The notes under the pieces are model-generated. The model was not told where the DNA came from. It worked only from the letters and a program-made list of their open reading frames with translations, and ran no database searches. Shown here in pieces: positions 15,327 through 22,894 of a stretch of DNA of 64,000 nucleotides. The stretch's first letter is position 1. Every line of letters begins with the position of its first letter. The stretch comes from Bacillota bacterium (GTDB lineage Bacteria; Bacillota; Clostridia; Christensenellales; UMGS416): positions 34,679 to 98,678 of the forward strand of contig JAEWRW010000002.1 of the NCBI GenBank assembly GCA_023398815.1, read 5' to 3'. The position numbers and the translations under genes are program-made.

Positions 15327-16079
15327 CTACCCCTCAGCCACCATGCCCCGAAGCTTGGCGAGGATCTTGCTCTCCAGCCGGGAGATCTGCACCTGCGAGA
15401 CGCCGATGGTGGCGGCAATTTCACTCTGTGTCTTCTCCTGAAAGTAGCGCAACAGGATGATCTGCCGCTCCCGCGGCTCCAGCGAGCCCAGCAGCTCTTT
15501 CACCAGGATGCGGTCAATGTGGGTATCGGGGCGGCCGCTGTCGTCCTGCACGCGGTCAATGGTGCGCACCGGGTTCTCAGCCCCGGGGTTCAGCTCCTCC
15601 TCGATGGAGCTGATGGGGTTCATCGCTTCCATCACGTAGGCCAGTTCCTCCGCCGGGATACCGGCCTCCTCAGCAATCTCGCCGGAGGTGGGCTCCCGCT
15701 GCAGGCGGGTGAAGAGTCGCTCCTGGGCGGCCATGAGCGTGCGGGCCTTCTCCTTGATGGATCGGCTGACCTTCATGGGGCCATCATCCCGCAGGAAGCG
15801 ACGGATCTCCCCCATGATCATGGGCACCGCATAGGTGGAGAAGCACACGTTGTAACTCATGTCAAAGTTCTTGATGGCCTTGACAAAGCCCACGCAGCCA
15901 ATCTGAAACAGGTCCTCGTATTCGGCCCCGCGGTCTCGGAACCGCTTGGCCACGCTGTGCACGAGGGCCAGATTCTCCCGGATCAATTGTTCCTCAGCGG
16001 CGGCGTCGCCGGCCCTTGCCCGCGCCAGCAGGTCCAGGGTCTCGATGGCGTTCTGCGCCCTGGTCGGTTCCCGCCCCAC
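15327..16079 (-). CDS. sigF: RNA polymerase sporulation sigma factor F
   Basis: 250 residues (SigF is about 255). Region 2 is seen as 'RENLALVHSVAKRFRDRGAEYEDLFQIGCVGFVKAIKNFDMSYNVCFSTYAVPMIMGEIRRFLRDD'; region 3 as 'REPTSGEIAEEAGIPAEEL'; region 4 as 'LEPRERQIILLRYFQEKTQSEIAATIGVSQVQISRLESKIL'. It directs the first forespore-specific transcription and is held inactive by SpoIIAB. The start is the GTG at 16079, one base after the spoIIAB stop, so translation is coupled; an upstream ATG inside spoIIAB would add an unrelated stretch. Confidence 0.95.
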   Translation of the reverse strand: MGREPTRAQNAIETLDLLARARAGDAAAEEQLIRENLALVHSVAKRFRDRGAEYEDLFQIGCVGFVKAIKNFDMSYNVCFSTYAVPMIMGEIRRFLRDDGPMKVSRSIKEKARTLMAAQERLFTRLQREPTSGEIAEEAGIPAEELAYVMEAMNPISSIEEELNPGAENPVRTIDRVQDDSGRPDTHIDRILVKELLGSLEPRERQIILLRYFQEKTQSEIAATIGVSQVQISRLESKILAKLRGMVAEG

Positions 16080-16080
16080 G

Positions 16081-16530
16081 CTAGTGCACGTCGGGCGAGG
16101 CCGGCGGTGGGGTGACGCGCTTGACCATGCGCACGGTGGTGCCATGGCCCGGCTCGCTGCGCACCTCCAGCTCGTCCATGAAGCTCTCCATCACCGTGAA
16201 ACCCATGCCAGAGCGCTCCTGCTCGGGCTGGGTGGTGAAGAATGGCTGCATGGCCTGCTCCACGTCCTCGATGCCCCGGCCTTCGTCGGTGATCTCCACC
16301 GTCAGTTCCAAGCCCTCCACCGCGGCGCGTATGACGATGCTGCCGCCCCGGTTGCCGTATCCATGGACGATGGCATTGGTGACGGCCTCGGACACGGCGG
16401 TCTTGACGTCGGACAGCTCCTCCAGCGTGGGGTTGAGCCGTGCCAGGAACGCCCCCACCACCACCCGGGCGAAGCTCTCGTTCTCTGAGAGCGCCGGAAT
16501 CTCCAGCACCATTTCGTTGCGTCCCCTCAT
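16081..16530 (-). CDS. spoIIAB: Anti-sigma F factor / protein kinase
   Basis: 149 residues. The GHKL ATPase motifs are present: N box 'VSEAVTNAIVHGY', G1 'ITDEGRGIED' and G2 'ERSGMGFTVMESFMD'. SpoIIAB binds SigF and phosphorylates SpoIIAA. GGAGG lies 9 nt upstream of the ATG at 16530, and the start overlaps spoIIAA by 4 bp. Confidence 0.95.
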   Translation of the reverse strand: MRGRNEMVLEIPALSENESFARVVVGAFLARLNPTLEELSDVKTAVSEAVTNAIVHGYGNRGGSIVIRAAVEGLELTVEITDEGRGIEDVEQAMQPFFTTQPEQERSGMGFTVMESFMDELEVRSEPGHGTTVRMVKRVTPPPASPDVH

Positions 16531-16847
16531 GCCTTTCGTCCTCCCTCCCGCTCCACCACCTGGTAGAGCCCAGCCAGCCGCAGAATGCGGTCCATCTTCT
16601 CGTTGACGCCGCGCACGGCAAGCCTGCCGCCAGTGGCCTTCACCTTCTTGTACCGCCCTAGAATGACGCCGATGCCCGAGCTGTCCATGAAGCTCAGGCC
16701 TGACATGTCCAACACCAGCCGGCAGCCCCGGCGCATGTCAAGCGCCGTGTCCAGCTCTCGCCGCACAAACTCCGCCGCGTGGTGGTCGAGCTCCCCCGTC
16801 AACCACGCGATGACCTCAGTGGGTCGCTCCTCCAATCGTACGTTCAC
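16527..16847 (-). CDS. spoIIAA: Anti-sigma F factor antagonist
   Basis: 106 residues, a STAS-domain protein. The phosphorylated serine lies in 'LSFMDSSGIGVILGRYK' (Ser about 57). When dephosphorylated by SpoIIE it releases SigF from SpoIIAB. The start is a GTG at 16847, set by AAGGAGG 7 nt upstream. First gene of the spoIIA operon. Confidence 0.93.
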   Translation of the reverse strand: MNVRLEERPTEVIAWLTGELDHHAAEFVRRELDTALDMRRGCRLVLDMSGLSFMDSSGIGVILGRYKKVKATGGRLAVRGVNEKMDRILRLAGLYQVVEREGGRKA

Positions 16848-16985
16848 CGTGATTCCTCCTTCCCGGAAGCCAAGCGTTCGCCGCCGCCCCGCGCCGCGCC
16901 TGCCGCGAAAGAACAGTGCTTTTGGCGAACGCGGCCTGTGACAAAGGCTGCCACAAACCGCCAGCGCTGGCAGCGCCTTCCAACA

Positions 16986-17015
16986 CAGTATGCGCAGGGG
17001 GGAATAGATGTATGC
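16986..17015 (-). promoter_or_regulatory. Sigma-F/sigma-G-like promoter upstream of spoIIA
   Basis: Minus strand: GCATA (17011-17015), exactly 18 bp, CATACTG (16986-16992). This fits the forespore consensus GHATR-N18-CATNHTA with one mismatch. It would give a leader of about 130 nt before the spoIIAA GTG and suggests autoregulation of the operon. The rest of the gap (16848-17261) holds the divergent penicillin-binding-protein promoter region (TACAAT at 17135-17140, no clear -35). Confidence 0.5.
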
Positions 17016-17261
17016 ACATGATTTCAGCGCCCATGCGGCAGCTCCACGGCTGGCCCGGTGTGTGCGGCTCGGCCCCAAACCATGCCTCACGGCACCGTTG
17101 GTGCCGCATTCACACTTTTTTCAAAAACATGGTGTACAATAGACGAAGCATGAGCCATTGGGCGGACATGCACATTCTGCCTCTGTTGCCAGCAACCCAC
17201 GGATTGCGCGCCCGTTGCAGCGCGTTCACCATGGGTATGCTATGCACACAGGGAAGACGAG

Positions 17262-19805
17262 ATGGAGGCTGTTTTGGCACGCATCAAGCTGAAAAGAATA
17301 AAGGGCACCAAGGGGAAACGAAACTGGAAGCGGATTTTTGCCAACGCTGCCAAGATCGCCGGCGGGTTGACGTTGGTGGGCATGGCGGCGGCCATCGTGT
17401 TTTTCATCTGGCTCATCAACGACACCGACTGGAAGAGCTTTGACCCCAGCAAGATCACCAACCAGGCCCAGACCCTGCTAGTCTACGACAAGGACGGCAA
17501 GGAGATCGCCGGTGTCTCCAGCGGGCAGAATCGCATCTGGGTGTCGCTCGACAAGGTGCCGGAGAAGGTGCAGAAGGCCTTCATCGCCACCGAAGACGTG
17601 CGCTTTTACTCCCACTCAGGCGTGGACATCCGCCGCATCGCCGGCGCGCTGCTCGAAGACATCAAGCAGGGCTCCAAAGCCCAGGGCGCCAGTACCATCA
17701 GCCAGCAGCTCATCAAGCTCACGCACCTCACAAACGAGAAGACTTGGACGCGCAAACTGCAGGAGGCGCGGCTGGCCATCCAGCTGGAGCAGACCTACAG
17801 CAAGGATGAGATCCTGGAGATGTACCTCAACACCGTGTACTTCGGCAACGGCGCTTACGGCATTGAAGCGGCGGCTGAGTCCTACTTCGGCAAGACATCG
17901 GACAAGCTCACCACGGCCGAGGGGGCGCTGCTGGCCGGCATTCTCAAAAGCCCCTCCAAGTATGCCCCGCACCTCCACCTCGACAACTCCATCGACCGGC
18001 GCAATCTCATCCTGGGCCTCATGTACAAGTATGGGTTCATCGACGAGGACGAGATGAACGAGGGGAAGGATGAGGAAGTCAAGCTCAAGCTCAACAGCCA
18101 AAAGGCCAACGACTACGGCTACTACATGGACGCGGCGGTGACCGAGGCGCTGGGGCTGCTGAATCTCGACTACGAGGATCTCGTCTCCGGCGGATACCGC
18201 GTCTACACCTCCATGGATCGGAAGCTGCAATCCCAGTGCGACAAGCTGGTGGCCGACGACGACTCCTTCCCCAAGGACGCCAAGGATGGCACCCAGGTGG
18301 AAGGTGCGCTCATCGTGCTGGACAGCGAGACCGGCGCGGCCCGCGCCGTGGTGGGCGGGCGGGAGTATACCACCCGCATGGGGCTCAACCGCGCCACCAG
18401 CGCCCGCCGCCAGCCCGGCTCCACCATCAAGCCCGCACTGGTCTACGGCCCGGCCATCGACCGCTATGGCTACAACCCGGCCACCATGATCCTCGATGAA
18501 AAGACCGACTTCAACGGCTACTCGCCCTCCAACTCCGGCGACAGGTACCGCGGCTGGGTCACCATGCGCACGTCACTGATCAACTCCATCAATGTTTCTG
18601 CGGTTAAGATCCTAAACGACGTGGGGCTCACCACGGCTAAGGACTTCGCCAGCCGCTTGGGCATCCCCTTTGCCGAGGGTGACGACAGCTTGGCGCTGGC
18701 ACTGGGCGGCTTCACAGAGGGTGTCACTCCCATGGAGCTGGCCTCGGCCTATACGGCCTTCTCCAACGGCGGGCGCTACGCCAAGGGCTCCTTCGTCAGC
18801 AAGATCACCGACCCCGAGGGCAAGGTGCTCTACGAAAACAAGTATGAGACCACGCTGGCCATGAGCTCCTCTACGGCGTTCCTCATCACCTCCATGCTGC
18901 AGGACGCCGCACAGGAAGGCACAGCCAAGCTCCTGGGCACCAGCAACCTGCCGGTGGCTGCAAAAACCGGCACCGTCAACTGGAAGGGCAGCAAGAACCG
19001 CGACGTGTGGCTGGCCGGCTACAACCCCGAGTACACCATCGTGGCGTGGGAGGGCTTTGACAAGACTGATGACGAGCACTACCTTGCCAGCAGCGTAACC
19101 GGCGGCAAGTACCCGGCCAAGATCGTCAAGGGCGTGCTCGATTACCTGTACAAGGACAAGGACGCGCCGGACTTCACCATCCCCGACACGGTGACGATGG
19201 TGGCGCTCGATAAGAAGGCGCTCTACGACACCCAAAAGCAGCTGCTAGCCTCGGAGCTTACGCCTGAGGACTCCAAGCTGTATGAATACTTCCCTACCGA
19301 CGCGGTGCCCACCGAGACGAGCACCTACTGGCAGACACCGGCGACACCCACAGACTTTTCGGCCACACTCTCCAATAACGATCTACCGCTGCTGTCGTTC
19401 ACCATCGTGCAGTCCTTCGCCCGGTACGACCTCTACCGTGTGGATATGCTGGGGCAGACGGCCAAGATCGCATCCTTCACCGGCAAGGCCGGCAAGGCCA
19501 TCCAGCACGAGGACACGACCGCCACCGCAGGCACCTGGCAGTACTACGTGCTGCCGGTGCACCCGGACATCAATGTGACCGGCGAGCCCACCGGGAGCCA
19601 GGAGGTTGTGGTTCCCGCTCCCCCCGAACCCACCGATACCGGCGGCTTCGTGTGGCCCTTCCCGCTGCCGGGGTGGAGCACCTCGCCCTCCCCCACGCCG
19701 GAGGTCACCGCCACGCCGGAGGCCACCCCGACGCCTGCGGATACCGTGGCCAACAGCAACAACAACCGCAACGGAAAGAAAAAGCCCAAAACGACCGGAG
19801 CATAA
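17262..19805 (+). CDS. Class A penicillin-binding protein (bifunctional)
   Basis: 847 residues. A cytoplasmic basic start, one transmembrane helix (about 32-52), a GT51 glycosyltransferase domain with catalytic E111 (ATEDVRFYSHSGVD) and 'QGASTISQQLIK', then a transpeptidase domain with S387 (PGSTIK), S442-I-N444 and K568-T-G570. A fibronectin-like stretch (about 720-790) and a Pro/Thr/Glu-rich tail ending in basic residues follow. It polymerises and cross-links peptidoglycan on the outside of the membrane. The ribosome site is weak (GGGAAG). Single gene with its own terminator. Confidence 0.95.
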   Translation: MEAVLARIKLKRIKGTKGKRNWKRIFANAAKIAGGLTLVGMAAAIVFFIWLINDTDWKSFDPSKITNQAQTLLVYDKDGKEIAGVSSGQNRIWVSLDKVPEKVQKAFIATEDVRFYSHSGVDIRRIAGALLEDIKQGSKAQGASTISQQLIKLTHLTNEKTWTRKLQEARLAIQLEQTYSKDEILEMYLNTVYFGNGAYGIEAAAESYFGKTSDKLTTAEGALLAGILKSPSKYAPHLHLDNSIDRRNLILGLMYKYGFIDEDEMNEGKDEEVKLKLNSQKANDYGYYMDAAVTEALGLLNLDYEDLVSGGYRVYTSMDRKLQSQCDKLVADDDSFPKDAKDGTQVEGALIVLDSETGAARAVVGGREYTTRMGLNRATSARRQPGSTIKPALVYGPAIDRYGYNPATMILDEKTDFNGYSPSNSGDRYRGWVTMRTSLINSINVSAVKILNDVGLTTAKDFASRLGIPFAEGDDSLALALGGFTEGVTPMELASAYTAFSNGGRYAKGSFVSKITDPEGKVLYENKYETTLAMSSSTAFLITSMLQDAAQEGTAKLLGTSNLPVAAKTGTVNWKGSKNRDVWLAGYNPEYTIVAWEGFDKTDDEHYLASSVTGGKYPAKIVKGVLDYLYKDKDAPDFTIPDTVTMVALDKKALYDTQKQLLASELTPEDSKLYEYFPTDAVPTETSTYWQTPATPTDFSATLSNNDLPLLSFTIVQSFARYDLYRVDMLGQTAKIASFTGKAGKAIQHEDTTATAGTWQYYVLPVHPDINVTGEPTGSQEVVVPAPPEPTDTGGFVWPFPLPGWSTSPSPTPEVTATPEATPTPADTVANSNNNRNGKKKPKTTGA

Positions 19806-19812
19806 ACAAAAC

Positions 19813-19843
19813 AGGACGGGGCGATATGCCCCGTCCTTTCCTT
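19813..19843 (+). terminator. Terminator after the penicillin-binding protein gene
   Basis: AGGACGGGGC / GCCCCGTCCT 10-bp stem, loop GATAT, then TTTCCTTT. Confidence 0.85.
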
Positions 19844-19853
19844 TGCCCTTCGG

Positions 19854-20486
19854 TCACCGGTGGCCACAGTTGCCTTGCCTGCATTCGTATTCCAACCTTG
19901 TCAGCACAAAGTGCAATTCTCCCGTTTCCCGCTCTCCCACGGGAAGGTCCTCCATCGGGAGCGACCGGAATCCGTTGCGCAAAAACGTTCGTTGGCTGCG
20001 GGCATTGTGGTCCCCCACGAGGCAATGGAGCACATCAACCCGCTCACGCCGGAAGGCAAACCCGACGAGCATGCCCACCAAACCGGTGCCGATCCCCCTG
20101 CCCCAGAACTCCTTTTCGCCAATGGTCATATCGATCCGGCACACATCCTGCCCCGGGTACAGGGCGCACACCTCCGGCAGGTTCATCCGCTGGAGCCAAC
20201 ACTCCCCGATTGCCCGGCCGTCTGCCTCCACCAGGAAGCAGACGGCACTGCACGACACGGCCCCATAAATCGAGCAAACCGTCTCCTTGTCGTAGAAATG
20301 GGCGTCCTCCCCCTCGGTGTAGGTGCAGGCCTTGCCCGGCCCGCTCTCCTCCCAGTAAACAATCTCGGGGTCGGCGTTCCACCGGCACAACAGCGGCAGG
20401 TGATCGTCGCACAGGGGCCTCAACACCAGGTCAACCCCGCCAGCCCTGCCAGTGAGTGTCACATCGTGCGTGGTGATGACAGCCAT
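19854..20486 (-). CDS. GNAT acetyltransferase, AAC(6')-like
   Basis: 210 residues. 'VDLVLRPLCDDHLPLLCRWNADPEIVYWEE' and 'AIGECWLQRMNLP...CRIDMTIGEKEFWGRGIGTGLVGMLVGFAF' match the GNAT group that contains aminoglycoside 6'-acetyltransferases and RimJ-like enzymes. The acetyl-CoA loop is 'EKEFWGRGIGTGL'. AGGAGG lies 8 nt upstream. It is located just after an ABC-F gene with an antibiotic-type leader, so a resistance role is possible, but the acceptor cannot be read from sequence. Confidence 0.75.
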   Translation of the reverse strand: MAVITTHDVTLTGRAGGVDLVLRPLCDDHLPLLCRWNADPEIVYWEESGPGKACTYTEGEDAHFYDKETVCSIYGAVSCSAVCFLVEADGRAIGECWLQRMNLPEVCALYPGQDVCRIDMTIGEKEFWGRGIGTGLVGMLVGFAFRRERVDVLHCLVGDHNARSQRTFLRNGFRSLPMEDLPVGERETGELHFVLTRLEYECRQGNCGHR

Positions 20487-20504
20487 TTGCCGTGCCTCCT
20501 TCCT

Positions 20505-22058
20505 TTAGCGCCGCAGCAGCCGCTCCACATCAAAGACCCGGTCAACTAGGCCATCGTAGAAGTGGTCGTCGTGGCTCACCAGCAGCACCGTGCCATCGAA
20601 GGCCGCCAGCGCCTCCCGCAGGGCTTCCTTGGCGTCGGCGTCCAGGTGGTTGGTTGGCTCATCCAGGATGAGCAGCGTGCACGGCGCGATCATCAGCCGG
20701 CAGAGCTTGACCTTGGCCTGCTCGCCGCCGCTGAGGGTGGAAAGGGGTTTCTCCACATGCTCCCGACGGATGCCGCAGCGCGCGAGGTAGCTGCGTGCCT
20801 CCTGGGGCGACAGGCGGGGAAAGGCCTCGCAAATCTCATCAAGCGGGGTGGAGGCGGCGTTCCGCCAGCGGTGGTCCTGCTCGTAGTAACCCACCACCAC
20901 CCGGTCGGCGAAGTGATACTGCCCGCCCAACGCCGGCAGTTCACCGGCGATGGTCTTCAAGAACGTCGTCTTGCCAATGCCGTTGAACCCCCGCACCGCC
21001 ACCCGCTGGCCCTGCCGCAGGGTGAGGTCGATGCCGGTGAGCAGCGGATACTGGTAGCCGACAGCCAGGCCCTCCACTTCCAGCAGCAAGGGCTCGGGCG
21101 TGGGGCTGTGGCGGAAACGAAACACCGGCTTGACCGCCACGGTAGGCCGCTCCATCCGCTCAATGCGATTGAGGCGCTTCATGCGGCTCTGTGCCTGGCG
21201 GGCGGTGGCAGTGCGCACGCGGTTGCGGTTGATGTAGTCCTCCAGGCGCTCAATCTCCTGCCGCTGGCGCTGGTACTGGCGGACGTACTCCTCCCGCCGC
21301 TGCTCCTTCTGTGCGAGGAAGCTGGCAAAGCTGCCGGTGTAGCGGTTGATCTGCCCGAAGGCAATGTCGCAGATGCAGTTGGTGACCGTGTCGAGGAAGG
21401 CCCCGTCGTGGCTCACGATGAGGAACGCCCCCTCGAACCCCCGCAGGAACTTGCCCAGCCAGTCGATGTGCGCCCGATCGAGGAAGTTCGTGGGCTCATC
21501 CAGCAGCAGCACGTCGGGGGCTTCCAGCAGGAGCTTGGCCAGCAGAACTTTGGCACGCTGCCCGCCACTGAGCTCACCCACCGGCCGCTCCAACCCCAGG
21601 GCCGCCACGCCCAACCCCGCCGCCACCCGGGCGATGTGGCTGTCAATGGCGTAGAAGCCGCCGCGCTCCAGCGCCTGCTGCAGCCGGTCGGCCCGGGCGA
21701 TGAGGCGCGTGAGCTCCCCAGCCCCGGCATGGGCCAGTGCCTCGTGAGTGCGCGCAAGCTCCGCGTCGGTCTCAAAGAGCCCGCGGTACGCGGTGCGCAG
21801 GTAGTCGAGAATGGAGAGCGTCGGGTCCACACTGGCGTATTGGTCGAGATACCCCACGGTCACACGGGGCTGCCAGGCAATCTGCCCACCCTCGGCCAGC
21901 AGCTGGCCGGCTGCCAAGCGAATGAGGGTACTCTTGCCCGAGCCATTGGGGCCGGTCAGGCCCATGTGGTCACCGGGCAGCAGGCGCAGTTCGGCGTCTT
22001 GGAAGAGGCGCTTCTCCCCAAAGCCATGGTTCAGATGCTCTATCGTCAAAATGCTCAT
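20505..22058 (-). CDS. ABC-F ribosome-associated ATPase
   Basis: 517 residues, two ABC domains and no membrane part. Walker A motifs are 'GPNGSGKST' (about 38) and 'GFNGIGKTT' (about 345); signatures are 'VGELSGGQRAKVLLAKL' and 'LSTLSGGEQAKVKLCRL'. The charged interdomain linker 'YVRQYQRQRQEIERLEDYINRNRVRTATARQAQSR' is the arm that enters the ribosomal E site. Members either rescue stalled ribosomes or give resistance to drugs at the peptidyl-transferase centre. The start at 22058 has AGGTG 6 nt upstream. The long leader with a short ORF and two terminators favours the resistance type. Confidence 0.85.
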   Translation of the reverse strand: MSILTIEHLNHGFGEKRLFQDAELRLLPGDHMGLTGPNGSGKSTLIRLAAGQLLAEGGQIAWQPRVTVGYLDQYASVDPTLSILDYLRTAYRGLFETDAELARTHEALAHAGAGELTRLIARADRLQQALERGGFYAIDSHIARVAAGLGVAALGLERPVGELSGGQRAKVLLAKLLLEAPDVLLLDEPTNFLDRAHIDWLGKFLRGFEGAFLIVSHDGAFLDTVTNCICDIAFGQINRYTGSFASFLAQKEQRREEYVRQYQRQRQEIERLEDYINRNRVRTATARQAQSRMKRLNRIERMERPTVAVKPVFRFRHSPTPEPLLLEVEGLAVGYQYPLLTGIDLTLRQGQRVAVRGFNGIGKTTFLKTIAGELPALGGQYHFADRVVVGYYEQDHRWRNAASTPLDEICEAFPRLSPQEARSYLARCGIRREHVEKPLSTLSGGEQAKVKLCRLMIAPCTLLILDEPTNHLDADAKEALREALAAFDGTVLLVSHDDHFYDGLVDRVFDVERLLRR

Positions 22059-22076
22059 ATCCATCACCTTTCCAAC

Positions 22077-22104
22077 AAAAAAAGAAGGGGCCATCGCCTC
22101 TTCT
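22077..22104 (-). terminator. Leader terminator T2 (ABC-F)
   Basis: Stem AGAAGAGGC / GCCCCTTCT (one mismatch) followed by TTTTTT, ending 12 nt before the ABC-F ribosome-binding region. A terminator between promoter and coding region implies conditional read-through. Confidence 0.65.
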
Positions 22105-22195
22105 TCCTGAAACCCGGACACGAACCGGGCTAGCCGCCCAGGGCGGCAAACAAAAACAACAGCGATGCAGATTCTTCCCGTATGAGGTTTGGCCG

Positions 22196-22216
22196 AAAAA
22201 AGGGTAGACTACCCCC
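22196..22216 (-). terminator. Leader terminator T1 (ABC-F)
   Basis: GGGTA-GTC-TACCC, extendable by G-U pairs, followed by TTTTTT. It starts at the stop codon of the 13-codon leader ORF. Confidence 0.65.
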
Positions 22217-22258
22217 TCAGTTGGCCAGAACCCTCATCATACGGTCGGAAGCGTGCAT
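22217..22258 (-). CDS. Leader peptide ORF upstream of ABC-F gene
   Basis: Encodes MHASDRMMRVLAN (13 residues) and TGA. GAGGAG lies 10 nt upstream of the ATG. Its codons form the 5' arm of the leader's long stem and its stop codon adjoins terminator T1. Probable role: sensing of slow or stalled ribosomes so that the ABC-F gene is transcribed. Not a product in its own right. Confidence 0.6.
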   Translation of the reverse strand: MHASDRMMRVLAN

Positions 22259-22290
22259 GCTGTTGTTACTCCTCGTGCAGGTTTGGTTTG

Positions 22291-22320
22291 AGTGTACCAC
22301 AAGAACCATGGCTATGGCAA
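22291..22320 (-). promoter_or_regulatory. Promoter of the ABC-F leader
   Basis: Minus strand: -35 TTGCCA (22315-22320), 18-bp spacer, -10 TACACT (22291-22296). Start site expected near 22284, so the leader is about 226 nt. Confidence 0.65.
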
Positions 22321-22328
22321 GAGCGAAC

Positions 22329-22598
22329 TCAATCGCCATCGTTGGCCTTGAGGATCTTCTTAATGCTGTCGGTCGTCAGGCAATACTCCCGCGCCAGCGC
22401 ATCCACCGGGGAACCCTCCCTGTGCTGCTGCACAATGCGGTGGTTGCGCTGCTCATAGTGCCGGCGGGAACCGCTGACCGTGCCCCACCGGGCCTTCTGG
22501 TTGGAGCTGGGCACGTAGATGAGCTCCCCCTGGGCGAACTTTTGCAGCTCGCAGAGCAATTCCTGCGGCAAAAACGCCTTCGCGTTGCGATATTTCAT
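22329..22598 (-). CDS. CD3324-family putative regulator
   Basis: 89 residues. It begins 'MKYRNAKAFLPQELLCELQKFAQGELIYVP', continues with 'RWGTVSGSRRHYEQRNHRIVQQHREG' and ends in a helix-turn-helix-like 'SPVDALAREYCLTTDSIKKILK'. This is the CD3324 family of clostridia, related to Mor/Com-type activators, with an HTH at the C-terminus; target unknown. The start at 22598 is set by GGAGAG upstream. It is preceded by an unusual leader (see 22634-22838). Confidence 0.75.
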   Translation of the reverse strand: MKYRNAKAFLPQELLCELQKFAQGELIYVPSSNQKARWGTVSGSRRHYEQRNHRIVQQHREGSPVDALAREYCLTTDSIKKILKANDGD

Positions 22599-22634
22599 AC
22601 TCTCTCCTTGAAACGAAGTCCATTCAAGTGCAGC

Positions 22635-22661
22635 AAAGCCGCAGGAGAACCCTGCGGCTTT
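22635..22661 (-). terminator. Hairpin/terminator upstream of the CD3324 gene
   Basis: AAAGCCGCAGG / CCTGCGGCTTT, an 11-bp perfect stem with a 5-nt loop. The minus-strand T-run is short (TTTGCTGC). It lies 37 bp before the CD3324 start and after the small ORF and long hairpin, so it could end a small RNA or attenuate the gene. Confidence 0.6.
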
Positions 22662-22670
22662 GGGTGATCC

Positions 22671-22747
22671 TGTATACGGCAACGACCGCGACGGCAGGGT
22701 AGGGACTGGGGTGTCCCTCCCGCACGCCGCGCTCGCTGCCTATGCAG
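22671..22747 (-). ncRNA. Candidate structured RNA: 77-nt hairpin
   Basis: The whole segment folds back on itself: CTGCATA/GTATACAG at the base, then GGCA/TGCC, GCGCGG/CCGTCGC-type pairing, GGG/CCC and GGGAC/GTCCC at the tip, about 27 bp with small internal loops. It lies directly after an 11-codon ORF that has its own promoter and ribosome site, and before an 11-bp terminator-like hairpin. Predicted transcript about 190 nt. Function unknown. Confidence 0.45.
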
Positions 22748-22749
22748 TT

Positions 22750-22785
22750 TTAGAGGCTGTCCACCTCATACATACGGATCTTCAC
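22750..22785 (-). CDS. 11-codon ORF in the CD3324 leader
   Basis: GTG-start ORF encoding MKIRMYEVDSL and TAA, with AAAGGGG 8 nt upstream and a good promoter 41 nt before the expected ribosome site. Too short for a family call. It may be a leader peptide acting on the long hairpin that follows at once. Confidence 0.4.
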   Translation of the reverse strand: MKIRMYEVDSL

Positions 22786-22832
22786 TTGATCAACCCCTTT
22801 CAAAGAGATTCGCAAATCCGGATTGCGCCATC

Positions 22833-22861
22833 ATTGTACCGCGATTGCGGCCGCGCCGCAA
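22833..22861 (-). promoter_or_regulatory. Promoter of the small ORF/hairpin RNA unit
   Basis: Minus strand: -35 TTGCGG (22856-22861), 17-bp spacer, -10 TACAAT (22833-22838). Start site near 22826. Confidence 0.65.
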
Positions 22862-22894
22862 GGGAAAAAACGTTTTAACAACAGGTTGCCGCGT

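Larger units (their letters stand above)
22059..22284 (-). promoter_or_regulatory. Transcription-attenuation leader of the ABC-F gene
   Basis: Leader of about 226 nt. In order on the minus strand: a 13-codon ORF; terminator T1 beginning at its stop codon; a downstream arm (22155-22194) complementary to the ORF region (22222-22267), giving a long interrupted stem; two GC hairpins (GCCGCC/GGGCGGC and CCCGG/CCGGG); terminator T2; then the ABC-F ribosome site. A ribosome halted near the end of the small ORF would cover the 5' side of T1. Confidence 0.65.
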
